Shown: piece by piece, positions 45,767 to 58,095 of the stretch
Layout of the letters: each line of letters opens with the position of its first letter
How positions within the stretch are numbered: position 1 is the stretch's first letter
Origin: Massospora cicadina
Taxonomy: Eukaryota; Entomophthoromycota; Entomophthoromycetes; Entomophthorales; Entomophthoraceae
Direction of reading: 5' to 3'
Assembly: GCA_022478985.1 (NCBI GenBank)
Contig: JAKSZP010006605.1
Span: 1-64,000, forward strand
DNA length: 64,000 bases
Position numbers and translations under genes: made by a program
Notes under the pieces: model-generated
The model's input: the letters and a program-made list of their open reading frames with translations, nothing else
Database searches by the model: none
Told to the model about the DNA's origin: nothing

Positions 45767-46299
45767 GTTGCATTTTTAGTAAGATAAGCGATCAAGCCTT
45801 GTAAGACAAAATTCTAAATTGGCTATAGGTTACCCAGCTTAAGTTTAACAGTATCTTATAGGATTATGTAGTAAATATCACTCTTAATTGTAGAACCATA
45901 GAGCTCAATTGTAGGTTTCTATTTTTTAGTGCTAGACGATCCCAAACCAAGGTGGGAGTCATCAATGTTATGTAATTATGCCTGGGCTTCTAAGAGGCTG
46001 AGGCAAGGGAAGGGAGTGAGAAGAAGTTGAGAAAAAGAGGGGTTAGTGCAATAGAGCTTAGTGCAGTTGAGAACGCTTGGGAAGGTTGGCAACATAGTTG
46101 AGACTTTCAAAAACATCTCGTAGTGACATTGAAGTGTGTAATGTTCTGTAGGCTCATACTTGCAAGTCAAAAGCTATCCGAAGGAATAAATTGTGGATAG
46201 TTCATAATGCCATGGCAGAGGCAAGGACTCAAAGGAATTAGTGGCATATAGGTAAGCTATCTTAAAGAACATCTCTTGAACAGGGTTGCCAGGCTACAG

Positions 46300-48560
46300 A
46301 AGGGCATGGAGGATCACAAGGACCTTAGGAAAGAATGCGGTGACACCCAGGCAGGTGAAAATGTAGTATAGATGGGTTAATAGACTCCAAACAATGGGGG
46401 CAGCTGCGGTTTGAAAGTAGGGCCAGTTTGATCCAATGTCCTGTAGGGAAAATTGAGTACCACCATGGGATATTAGACACCTTCACTGAAAGTATTGGGT
46501 CATACACATCCTTCTAGAGCCTTCAAAGGTTTATTCTCACTGAGGGAAAGAAAATTTCAAGAAGACGTGAAAATATTAAAGATCTGTTTTAGGTGTTGAG
46601 GCGAGTTATGATTACCCGTTCATTGTGTACTATCATATGGTGATGGGACTGAGGCATAGGCCATCCCTTCTGTATGGGAAGGCGTGGTACACCTGTGCGT
46701 CCGTTCATCTCAGGACATGAAAATTTTGATCCCAATGTTTTTGAGGAGGGTTTCATGCAATGGCTTAGGTGGTTAGTAAGCCAATTTACTAAAGGTGTCA
46801 GTTATGCTCTAGGAAAGCCTAGAGATGCTGATGCAGATTAGCAGAGGCAGGCACCCAGTTGGGCATGAAGGGCGCATCGCAGCAGAAAACTGGTTGAAGG
46901 AGCTTCAGGTAGATAGAGGCGACATGGGAGAGGTTTTCCAGAAGCCCTTTCATTGCGGAGTTGGGCTATTTTTGACAGTGCCGTGGGTTGATGGTTAAAG
47001 CCCCAGATCCAACAGAAGAGGAAAAAGTTAAGCTGTATATAGAATGTGTCTGAAAATAACGCACATGTTCAAGAAACCAAACTTTAGATAAGAGGAACAC
47101 TTTGGCCATCAGGGTCTGAACATGGGGATATTCCATTTGTTTCAGCTGGCAATCCTGAAGTTCACTGCTTCTAGGATCAAGTCCTTATTAACATTGAGTA
47201 CTACTCCTTGTGAGTTGGTCAGGACCAATAGGTGGCAAAAGGTTTTGCATGTAGGCTCCAGACTAAATGGTAGGAAAGTGGTTGTGCCAACCTATAGTAC
47301 CATTGTTTTGGAGTTGTGACCTTAGCGTTGGATGACTGAGTGACCTCTCAAGATCACAGCAGCAAAGGTGGTGTCCTCAGGGCATCCAAATGTGATGGCA
47401 GTTTCATCCATGAATGATATAGTGCAGGCAGGGGCCTTACCTGGTACTATGGTCCCCATAAGCCTCTCCTGCAAGGAGACTAATAGGGGATTGAGAGTGA
47501 TATAGAAAAGGATGGGGTTCATAGGATTACCTTGTAGGAGACCCTGCTAAACAGTAAATGCTACTGTAAATCCTGTAGATAAAAGAACTATGGTATAGAG
47601 TTGGCCATAGAGAGTGGAGATTTAACGTCTCACTGTAGAGGGAAGGTGGAAGAGGGCTAACGAAGCATCTATGTACTTCCAGGCAACCCAAACATAAGCC
47701 ATCTCCATATTCAGAAGAGCCACAAAGCCATTTGCCCTATATGAGTTAGTAGTCAAAGTCTCTGGAGGTCATTATGAGATACGTATAATGACCTGCCAAA
47801 ATAAAACTATGTTGGGAGAAGTTCAGGTGGAGTGACGCCCATGCTTATATGCGGATATCCATAAGCATTGTGAACAAAATGTGGTTTGCATTAATCAATG
47901 CTATAGGGCGCCGGTTGGACATGTTATCAAAGTTTGACTTCTTTTGAATGAAGGTCGTAATTGAACATCTAGAACCTTGGAGGATCTTGCCTTGCGCCAA
48001 AAAGTGAGGTGAAAAGACCATGGAAACTTTTTGCTATCATCATGGGCTCTAGAAGATATACCACAAAAGGTATGCCTTCAGAGCCTGGAGAATCTAGCTT
48101 CAGAGATTTAAGGAGGATACAAATAACCTCCTGACATGTGATAGGAGGTAAAGAGCTTTGTCTGACTGTGGGTCAGTGGAAGGCGCTGGAGCAGCCATAA
48201 GAGGGTCAGGTATTTGTTGGGTCAACCTGGTCAGAAAAAACAGTTGTAAGGCTTTCCAAAAAGGGCAAGAAGCCAGGTGGTGCCTAATACTCCTTTTCAT
48301 ATAGAAAAGGAAAACATTATTTTCAGAAAAATCCTATGTTTGTGCTCACTCCAATCCCCCACTGTCTTTTACTCAGTAAGTTGACAAGATTAATATCATG
48401 TGTATAGAAATTTCCAACTATACCAAAAGCGTCAGAAGTACTCCAGGTAAGTCCCCCAGTATCGCCACCCATTTTCCCAAACAGTTGACTTTTAAAAAAA
48501 AATCTGGCGGTTTTATAATGTCCCAGATACAAAAATTTGATTTTTCAAAGAGATACTAAA
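46300..48560 (-). pseudogene. LINE reverse transcriptase and C-terminal zinc motif, broken
   Basis: On the minus strand: RPIALINANHILFTMLMDIR (near 47850-47910), the RT block GNPMNPILFYITLNPLLVSL and FMDETAITFG (47322-47530; FADD-type box changed to FMDE), and CPHCLESINPSILHFHLPGC near 46340-46400, a CCHC-like motif as found at the C-terminus of fungal LINE ORF2. Numerous stops. Endonuclease, expected between 48.6 and 51 kb, was not recognisable. Confidence 0.65.
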
Positions 48561-51500
48561 AATTCTGACTTCAATTTTCCTTTCACTTCCATTATTTCCC
48601 CAATACGCTTTCCAATATCTTAAGAAATTCACTTTAGATTGAGTTCCAGACCTCCAAATATAAAGTGCGCCTCAATTTAGAATTTTATTAAAAATTTTAA
48701 AGAAAATTAAATCTAGAATAGACAATCATGGGATGCCCCATCAACTCCCCCACCCTCAGTTTTCATGCCGACTTGCAAACTGACTATCTCCTCTCAAGCA
48801 CAAACCCAGAAACCAGAAGCTGGAGAAGATGCTAACTCAAGAGCTGCAGAACCTAAGAACAGCACCACAAACTGCAATATTTCTTCCCTATATAAAGGCC
48901 AGTGCTCTTAATTATGAGGTCACTGGCCTATTTTATTCTATTTCCTTATTTTTTAAATAAAAAACTTCCCCCCAACAATCTTTAAAGTTTTCCGTTTTCT
49001 GTAGAGCATTTGGATCAGCACGGTGCATATCTAAGCCAACATGCTCCTGCTGAAATAATTGAGCCCTACTCAGATAGAAGGTTACTTGGGCCACACTGAT
49101 AGCAGATGCTTGGTTCCTCTGAGGGCTGATTGGATTGTCAGCTTGGAATCAAAGCCAACTCAGATCCTCCATGCCTTACAACAGGGTGGAGTAGAATCAG
49201 TAAGCTAATGTGTTATGGATTCTTTTTTCATTGTAGAGTTAGTGCCAATCTTCAAGGCCGTGATATCTTGCACTGTAGATCTCAATTCTTGCTATGAATG
49301 AAGAAGCGGGTAGGGTGTTCCTACTATTTAAATTAGTGGGAAAATGTATTGTTGGCAGCCCGCAAATACTGCGGTGAAAATTCTGAGCAAAGGGCTTATT
49401 GAGCGATTCCCAGTCATTCAGCCAGCTAAGAGGGATAAGGTTTGCAGTTCTGTTTCAATTGCCAAATTCTAGCTTCATTTTTTGACTCTAGCGTGAGATG
49501 CGGTCATCTGGGTCTTGGTGCAGATATATGCAATCTGTTTAATTACCACATTGGTCACTGCCCAACTCGTGCTGAGGGTGCTCAGGTGGGATGGTGTGGA
49601 AAGAACGGTTGTCTCATATGGTTATAGACAACTTCTCCTTAGCAAAGGAGTTGTTAAGAAGAGCCAGGGCACCCTTTTCCAGAACCTGCGCAACGGTCTT
49701 TATAGATGTAAGAAAAGCAGTGAGCGACCTGTAATCACTCAGATAATTGTTGCAAAATATTGTATATGAGACCCAGCCAGAAGGGGACTGTTAGTGCCAA
49801 TTCAATGCGCAATGCTGACTGGAGGTTCACTCCATTGTACTGGATTCTGGTCGTTCAACCAAGGCTAGGCAAAGAGGGTAGCATCAAATCTATGAAGCCA
49901 CTAATGAGAAGGAAGTCCTGGAGTCTACTTGAATCATATAACTCATTTATTGCAGGAGATAAGAGTCATGAATGAAGCTTATCAAGTGTTAAATCTTCTA
50001 TCAAGAATTTATTCCACGGTAGATTCAGGTTGACTAACTTTTCTGGAAGCCAATTCTGTCAACCCTTACTTAGGGAGGTGTATACTGGTAACAAAGAATG
50101 AGAAGTCAGGCGTTGTGAGTAGTTCAGTATAAGACGACCACCTTGGTGTTTCAAGAAAGCATGAGTTTGACCCAAGAATTCAATATTATAAATGAGGCAT
50201 GTTCTGTCCAAAATGAATAAACTACAAGTTAATCATTTCATTTCTTGTGTTCATTGAGATGAAGGTGGGGCTCCTGAACATCAGCGATGTCAATCCGCTT
50301 ACATAAAGTTTCAAAGGAAATGGGCTCTCCGCTTAAAATCTTGCAAACCATTTGAGTTATTGATTTCAGGGTCAGGGTACTTCTGTGGGGACTAATAGAT
50401 GCTCTTCACGTATCCCAGGGTTAACATCATTTAAATCTGGAGCTGAAAGGCGTCTTGTTTTGAGTCCATTAGCTTGACTATTCTTTTCAGCAAGTCGAGT
50501 GGAGTGCCATGGTTGGTTGGGGGGCAGAGGATTTTGAGTACCATTCAAGGATGCTGCCCTTTCTAAATTGCAGGGGAATTTTTGAGGTTACTTAATGGTG
50601 AGCTCCAGTATCCCCATTGGATGATTCTGACTCCATACTCTAATCCTCCAACACTGCAAAGGAGCTTTACAAAATGTGGGCTTTAGGGTGAGTAGGTCTC
50701 TTTGTGCTAATACATCTAACAAAAATTGTATATTTCCAGTCATTGTTAGTGGGCTGAGCTTCATTAGAAGCTCACGTTTGGGGCAGTAGATTGATAGTGG
50801 AGACTGGTGGGAGTGTGTTGGAGTGCTGGGTGGGGGTAACAATGATGGCCGCGTTTTGGAAATGCCTTACGATTGGCAGGTGAGGGTGTTGACTATGGAA
50901 TAATGGAGGGTGTGCCCATTGGGAGGGGGCTTGAGTGAAAATGATGCCCAAGTTAATGGTGAAGTGAGAAGAGTCACCTTCTTGTCATAATGCATGTGGG
51001 GACAGATATTGAACAGAAAACCATCGCTTATGTTGTGGAATTACGCTGACACCACATATGAGCGTTTCTGGCTTGGCTTTGGCCCCTGGCTCGTGGCTTA
51101 GGGTAGCTGTTTATGATATGTGCATCCACTATAGAGGTTGCAAAGGACAGCGCACCAGGAGAAGCGGGGGAGCGCCTGATCAGGGTCAACAAAGAAGATT
51201 TCAGGACATGCTTCAACCACTGCTTGCGAGTATGAACTCATTATTGCATGCCAAATAGTGGAAGGAAATGAAAGATGTCCTTGCATTGTGTATCCTCTGA
51301 GTGTGGGCATAATAAGATGAGACTCTGAAGTCACTGAGTGCACTGATACAAATTCCATAAAACCGTAATGGAGATCCAGTTTAAGTGACTAGGGAACTAC
51401 CATTATTGGAATATTGGAAAATGATATTCATGAGTTTTTTTTAGAGTTGAGAGTGTGCGCAGAATACACAAAGGGGTCACGTGTGATTACAACCTTGAGG

Positions 51501-52503
51501 GTGGCAGCGAGATATGCTATTTTACTCAGTGAATCTCACATCAATGTAGTGGTCTTCAACCAATTCATGGATATTATATTGATAGAGTTGAAGGTAGCAA
51601 CGATTGTCAAAAATAAGAGTACCAATCCTCTGGATAATATCTCACTGGATTGTGCCCATAGTAGAGGCGGATTACATGGGTTAGGGTTGAGCATGGAAGA
51701 GCATTTTGAGCTCTAGTTTCTTCACATCTCTTTTAGAGAGATTGAAAAAACCACTTCATGTTGGTCTACTTTTGGCAGAGTGGGCGCTAAAAGATTCTGT
51801 CATGTACCAACAGCTCCATTAGCTCGCTTATGCTTGTTTTACGCAGCATCTGCAGGAGTTATGTTGGCTAGAATGTTGGCTGAATTCATAGGGGTTCCCC
51901 CTCTACTGGCGCATACCAAAGGTTACATGTTCAATATGGCATTGGGGCCAATTGTTGGGCCACAGAAGATTGAGAATGTCCAATAAGAATGGGCTTAGAT
52001 CAAACCGATTGGGAGGATGGTGTAAATTCGTCATTAGAAAAATCCATGGGTGCAAACTTTTAAAGCGTATTACTTGTGGAACCATGGGCGAACTTTTTTT
52101 GACAGATTGGTTAATTGATCAATTGCACCACTTGATGCGGAAGCGTTGGCTTGTAAAGATCTATTATCATTGTTGTAATTTAATGGCCTGGATTGTGATT
52201 GGTTCAAAGCACCAGAAATTAGATTAAAGAACTCCCACTAGGAGGGGTTAATTTATTAGTTTAGTGCAAAGTAAATCAGATTGGACGGCTAAGCAACCTT
52301 GTGACTGATGGTTGGGGCCTGGTAGCTTAGTGTCTCCCCTCACTGGGTAAGCTGGAAGCTGCACTTCTGCGATAGTAGGGGGCAGATAAAGTCAACCCAA
52401 TATCAGGTGTGAATGTCTGGAAGTTCTTAGCTGCACCATTCTAGGCCTTCACGATCAAAATAGTTTGGGCAATCATCTCCTTAGTAGGAGGGTGTCCCGG
52501 GAT

Positions 52504-52782
52504 TTAGTGGGCTACAGTACGTGCTGAGCTGGACGATGTAAAAGATGCAGATGAGCGTTCTGACGAGCTAGCGCCTGTTGTAGGGGGTGCAGGGTTAGGG
52601 ATGATGCATGTTTTTGCAGCTGCCACTTGAGAGTAGGTCACCCTATTTGACACAGACATAGGATCTCTTATGTTGGTTTTTGGGTTTACTGTCTCTCTTA
52701 AGTGAGACAGCGTGCTTCTTCCCGGTGTTTCCCGTTTTTTTAATATAAATATGTTAGTCTTTCTAGTGAAGCTAAGAATCAA
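52504..52782 (-). pseudogene. Putative ORF1 start of the LINE
   Basis: A 92-codon frame close to the LINE 5' end contains VSNRVTYSQVAAAK and a Ser/Ala-rich tail. ORF1 proteins of such LINEs are RNA-binding and often start with low-complexity Ser-rich text. No zinc knuckle is seen in this stretch. Assignment rests mainly on position. Confidence 0.4.
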
Positions 52783-52841
52783 AGTTGAATTGATGTTTAG
52801 AAAGAGATGCTAAAAGAATCAAACTCAATTAGAGATTTCTA

Positions 52842-53695
52842 GATACTATAATATTTATGTATTGTTAGAGCTGACAACCTGAATTCTAAAGATGAACCAA
52901 TGTTTATGAAAGCTTTTTAACTCTCCTTGTTAGGAGATAATATATTAAGGGTGTAAACTTTAAAAAAAGTAACTCAGCTTAAGGTGTGAATTTTAGGCTA
53001 CAGATGTTAAATAAGAATAAGTCAATAAAATATAACCCCATTTCTCATTAGACACATCAATTGATAATGACAATTTCACAAGGGTGTCAACTCCGAAAGT
53101 AGAGGAAAGAGGAAAGTGCAACTACACTGACAGGAAAGTGTCTTTAACTCACCTGTTCCTGGAGAGGGGATGGGACTATTATCCAAACATTATGGGAACA
53201 CTTCAATATCACAAAAATAGGACACCACAGAATGTACTGACACCTATACAATTTGATACATCCTTGAGGAGATCTTCAGTAAGGTCATGCAGAATATTTA
53301 TCTGATAAAATATAAGGTGTAGCTTTATTAGGTAAGTGATTAACAGAGTTGTTGGTCTTAGTAAAATGTCTATATGGAAACCAGGGGGAGGTGGTAACAA
53401 TCATCTCGCTGTGGCACTGAGCAAAATCTGTCCAATAGAATTAACTTACTGTCAGTAGTAAGGCTATAGATTGAATAAGCCTGAACTCAAGTCCTTTTGT
53501 AGAAAAATTATGCCAGATTGGGTATTTTGGTGAAAATAATGAGATTTGAACCCCCAATTTCAGTTATAATCCTCCAAACTATCCTTGTTTATTAAATAAC
53601 TACTAAACTCAAGATTATAAATGAAATTCCAGCTACCCATTTTGGAAACCCTTAGATCTAACCTAGGATTACTTTCTGTAAACCTTTTTTGATGT
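52842..53695. other. No gene seen
   Basis: A 73-codon frame at 53084-53305 has no domain. Near 53120-53160 the text gaaagtgtctttaactcacc then TGTTCC weakly resembles the outer end of LTR A. A lone B-box-like GGGGGTTCAAATCTC (minus, about 53550) has no convincing A box. Confidence 0.35.
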
Positions 53696-54060
53696 TTACT
53701 GCACAGGTTCGAGGTGTGCATTGAATATTGTTAATAAAAGTCATAATGGGCATTGTTTATAATTGTATGAAGACAATATTCCTAGCTGAGCTCTTCACAA
53801 CCAATATGAGTAAGTCTTTATTTCTAGACAGTTGATGAAGCACTTTCTTCAGGTAACTTGAGGCACTTCTAGACAACAAGGTAAATTTTCCCTTCCACTA
53901 TCCACTGGAGTACTCAAGAACCACTTGGACAAGGGAAAACGATCCCATTAAAAATAATCACAAGAGTTGGCACAATACAAATAGATAAGAGAAAACTATC
54001 TCTTCTGCTCTAACTACAAGAGAACACAAAATTTTATACTTATAGCCAGCGCGTCAACCT
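53696..54060 (-). repeat. Diverged LTR fragment of family C, minus orientation
   Basis: On the minus strand it ends CGAACCTGTGCAGTAAAC and contains TTGTGAAGAGCTCAGCTAGG and TATTGTCTTCATAC, which match TTGTGAAAATCTCAGCTGG and TAGTCTTCATAC in the right LTR C (45625-45660). The upstream limit is uncertain. Confidence 0.6.
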
Positions 54061-57000
54061 TTGTTCACTCAACTTTAGAGACTGACACACTGCTTTGGGG
54101 GTCTACTACAAGCAGATTAGGCGTTAAACAACCTCTGCTAACATCACATTTTGCTATCACTAAGCAAATTCTCCTTTGATACTATCTATTGTAGCAATGA
54201 TCTCTTTTATAAACTGTCTGCACTCAAAGCAAACTTCTTGAAACTATTAGACATAATTGACATGCGTTGGACCTTGGGACTTAATGGGAAACTTTCCAAC
54301 CTCTTCCTTGGCATTATCAGCACCAAGGTATCTGCATTTGAGCATGACTTCTTCTGAACAGGGCATGTCTCAGACTGTTAATGAGCACGGAGTACTTATT
54401 TAATCCCAGGCTGGTTACTGGTGAATTCTACACTTAATACAATAAAAGTGAAAAAAAGGATAAACTTGAAATTCAGTAAAAAGGGTATTTTAAAAGACTA
54501 AAGTTAGATATTTTTTGATTGCAAACAAAATATAAGATATAAATATATAAATAATTAGAAATAAGTGGGAATTTGGAGTTTCAGTAAAAGAATTTTTCAA
54601 GATCCTCTAGTCAGACATCTCTGAATGCTGCTTTCATCATTTAATCTAATTGAATAGTTCTTGTAGCTGCATGCTCCATCTCATGATGGTTACTCCTGAA
54701 CTTAAATGTTTACAGGCTTTTTTACTAGGCCCCTCTTCTGTGTTTGGGCCATTGTTTCCACTATTGATAATGTTTGTATACCAAATTGGAAATACACTGC
54801 TTGAAATAAGGTTTGAGCAATGGAGCTCCTATGATGAACCTCACATTGTGGCTTTTTGTAACTCTCAAAAGAGGATGGTTTCCTGATTTTATGATATTCA
54901 CCTTTAAATCTCTGATACTCTTATTGATTATTTTGGTTTGCTTATTGTTTCATCACTGGCGGAATACAAATTATTTTGGCCCCCAAAGGTATATAAGGGG
55001 GTCAATTTTCATAAGGAATTTTAGCAGCAATGTCATCTTCATAAATAAATTCATCTGGCTCTTCAGGGCAAAAGATACTTCACATGACATCATTCACATA
55101 CTTTGAAAATTATTGCACATGATGTCATCCCAACTTGACTGAAAATCTTTGATTGCTCTCATCTATAAAAGGGCCTTCATCGCCCCATCTGTAGTGAGCT
55201 AATCACCTGTACCTCCACCGGTTAGAGGGTTAATTTCATGCATTCTACTGGTTGAGGAATGACCTTCTGTACCAGTATCAGCCTCATCAGAGACACCTCC
55301 CCTTCCAGGAAAAACCTGAAGATGAACAGAGGTACCAGGCGTGCACTCTGTTGAACAAAGTGTTTTTTAGTGATATCAGATTATGTATTCCACTCCTCTA
55401 AATTGTCAAGATGGTCGCAGTACAGGTCCAAATGGCCTGAAGTTTCTCTAGCTGTGTTCCCACAGATGATAAAAAACTTTGTCTCCTATGCTAAACTTTG
55501 TACCTGTTTATTCTCTGCTCTCCCATTGGTATGAAGAAAGGCTTACTTTAATGTTGCATTGAGCTTGATAAACCTTCATTTAGATTATTTTGAAGGAAGG
55601 TCCTTCAAAGGCTACACGCTTATTAGGCATTAGTAGCACCATTAAATCACCCAAAGTTCTTCTTATTCTGGGCAAATCACCTGACATAATGATCTTCATC
55701 AGAACAAAATTATTTGGCAGCTAAGCTAAACCAAAGCGAAATCTCTTCTTTTAAGAAAGCAAAACCCCTTTTCTTATTAAACTAGACTAAAAGCAACCTA
55801 AAAAGTAAGGAATATCTTTTCTTCAATATAGTACTAACCTTTTAATAGGGGTAGGGAAATAGAGACTATGCGAGAATAGGGAGAAATCGCCTAACTTGTC
55901 AGAGTGAGGTTGTCAAGGCGATTTCTTGAGTAATTTCAAGGGAATGGTAATTAGGGATTGTTTGAGACAATAGAGTCTCAAGGTTGGCAATTTCATGTCT
56001 TTGACTCAATAAGACATTAGGAATCAGTAATATAACTTAATAGTAAAATTGGCACATCGCCCTGACAATGAATCACTTAATAAAATATGGGTTGAGTTAA
56101 ATATAAACAGTTAAACATTTAACCATCTGTGGCCCCCAAAGTCAAGGCTTCTATTGCATTGGAGCAAAGCCCAACACTTCCAACTTCAAGCCTTGACTGG
56201 GGGGACAGTTGCATCAGCTGGGTTGAATGGGGAATAACCCCAACTTGGCCTGGAGCTAATGGCTTCAACCCATATTATGTGGCTAGGGGACAAGATTCTC
56301 AGTTGGGTTGTTCCTAAGGTCAAAATCAGGCGGTTTAGCTTTCAAGATGAGGTGGTGCCAAAATCGTGAGCATGACTCTCAGTATTTTTTGATTTACATT
56401 ATGGCAATAATTTAATTAGTTCTCTGACTAATAATATTTAGCGCATTTCACTAGTCCTTGCAATAAAGCAAATTGGTCACCAGATGGTTATCATTGGCAT
56501 CAGAATCAGGCGAGTTAGGTTTTAAAATAATGGGGGCCATAAACATTGGCTAAATTTACAATGTGCTGAACCAAAGCGGCGGAATCATCAGTTTGGTTAG
56601 TCTCAAGCTTTAGAACAGGTGATTTGAATTTTAAAAATCGATTGGGATGCTATAGATAAGGCTTATGACATTGTGGATTAAACTTCAATCGGTGGGAAAT
56701 TCAGATTTTCAATAAAAACTTAATTTTATGCTATGGCCTCCCATAGGTAAAGTTTTGAGGATCAACCACTTATTCAGCTGAGGTTTGTGGATTTTTATGC
56801 AATAAATTGGCTGGTTAGATTAGGATGTTTTCTCTCCACCCAAATGGTGGGGTTAGGTGGCTTTATATTTTTGGTGTTAGGCAGGGACCTAGAACGCTAG
56901 TACAATCTAATAAACCATAGAAATAAACATACTGATAAAGAGGCGTGGATTGAAATAAGAGCCATTTGGCTCCACCTACCCAAGCAACTCCCTGAATTAG

Positions 57001-57188
57001 AGCATCTCGTCAAAGGGGAGGGGAGTTGGTTATGATGACCTGGATCAATTGGTAAAGCAGATTATTTGGACTTCGAAGGAGTTCAATAAGGAAATCGCCT
57101 CAGAGGTGGAGGCCCAGTTACCAGTGGAGCTGTAAGGGGGGTTTTATAACCCGGCGTGATAAAAAAATTGAGAGAAGAGTGCAAGTTA
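54061..57188. other. Unresolved transposon-like remnant, no recognised gene
   Basis: Several short open stretches on both strands (for example 54650-54886 and 54813-55106 plus). A coding-looking stretch near 55390-55790 reads VPTDDKKLCLLC, then NHPKFFLFWANHLT, between stops. Near 56300-56640 three weakly similar segments contain (A/T)CAGGCG(A/G)(T/G)TTAG. I recognise no family. Confidence 0.3.
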
Positions 57189-57204
57189 GCTTTGAAAGAG
57201 CTTT

Positions 57205-57221
57205 TTTTAGTACTAGATGGT
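57205..57221 (-). mobile_element. 17-bp LINE 3'-end insertion with perfect 16-bp target duplication
   Basis: The minus strand reads ACCATCTAGTACTAAAA. The flanks gctttgaaagagcttt at 57189-57204 and 57222-57237 are identical. This is the shortest member of the set. Confidence 0.83.
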
Positions 57222-57237
57222 GCTTTGAAAGAGCTTT

Positions 57238-58095
57238 GCTTGACTAATTTAAGAGAGTTGTTCAGATTTTCTACTGGACCAAAGGAAATAGTTTGGCGCC
57301 AAGCCATTTGGTTTGGCTTACTAATTAGATAGCTGTAAATCTTGACATCAAGAAACAGATTGTCAAGAGAGTCAGTGGATCAAGCTGCTTCATTCAGCTC
57401 ATTGGGAGGTTTATGGCGCACCTTCATAATTAAATACGAATTTTCTTTTTGGGCTTCAGGGTCTCTGATTTTGGCGCTAAAACAACAAGGCCATCGTCAC
57501 AGAGGGATGGAGTGGCTCTGAGGCATTTGGGTTGTCTGTTACATCAGTAAAACAGCTGAAAGTGTCAGCGCAGGTAGATGGAATTGGCGCCACATATTTT
57601 GGGTTTAGTTAGATTAACTTCATCTCCAGAGAAGTTAGGAGCGTTGGGATGAGAGGTATATTGATGCAGAGGAATGGCGAGGGCGATGAAGAATTTAAGT
57701 TGGCTGTTTTGACATCTGTGTCAAAAAGGCACAGGGCTTTATCACAGAGAACCAAAGAGTGAAGTACTCAAGTGGTTAACTACTCCGTTTAGCTCAAGTA
57801 ATTCCTGTTTAGCCAAGAAATTAACCTCAATATCTTCATAGACTTTAGTGTTGCCAAAATCCGATTTTTTGGGTGGGAAGACCAGGTTCTAAGTACTTGT
57901 CCCAGGTTTTTTCTGTGGTAAACGTGTAGAATTGGCAAAGTTCCTTTAAGAGTGACTTTATCAGTAGAGCAAAAGTATCTTGATCTATAGCGTCATAGAT
58001 CATAACAAATCCTTCCTTAGACGCTTGGTGCTTAATGCATTCATTAGCAAACTTTGCCATTCAATTAGCAGCCTCTTATACATACTCCTTGGTGA
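57238..58095 (-). pseudogene. Unrecognised degraded frame interrupted by a solo LTR
   Basis: A 71-codon minus-strand frame at 57845-58060 (AKFANECIKHQASKEGFVMI, LLKELCQFYTFTTEKTWDKY) looks coding and is probably retroelement-derived, perhaps Gag. I cannot place it in a family. The family A LTR at 58096 interrupts the sequence upstream of it. Confidence 0.3.

Larger units (their letters stand above)
45922..52823 (-). mobile_element. Near full-length LINE with 18-bp target duplication
   Basis: About 6.9 kb. The 3' end on the minus strand is GGGATCGTCTAGCACTAAAA plus further A (plus-strand 45922-45942). Flanks are ctcaattgtaggtttcta (45904-45921) and ctcaattagagatttcta (52824-52841), 15 of 18 identical, a worn target duplication. 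A putative ORF1 start lies close to the 5' end and RT remnants near the 3' end, as in two-ORF LINEs of fungal type. It is the source family for the five micro-insertions in the window. Confidence 0.75.

Noticed and set aside
45922..45942. Sixth micro-insertion (ttttttagtgctagacgatc)
   Set aside because: No target duplication lies immediately to its right. The matching flank is 6.9 kb away at 52824, so this is the 3' end of the long LINE and not a short insertion.
53497..53640. Another tRNA-derived SINE on the minus strand
   Set aside because: A B-box-like GGTTCAAATCTC is present, but the only A-box-like text is too close and no tail or flank repeats are seen.
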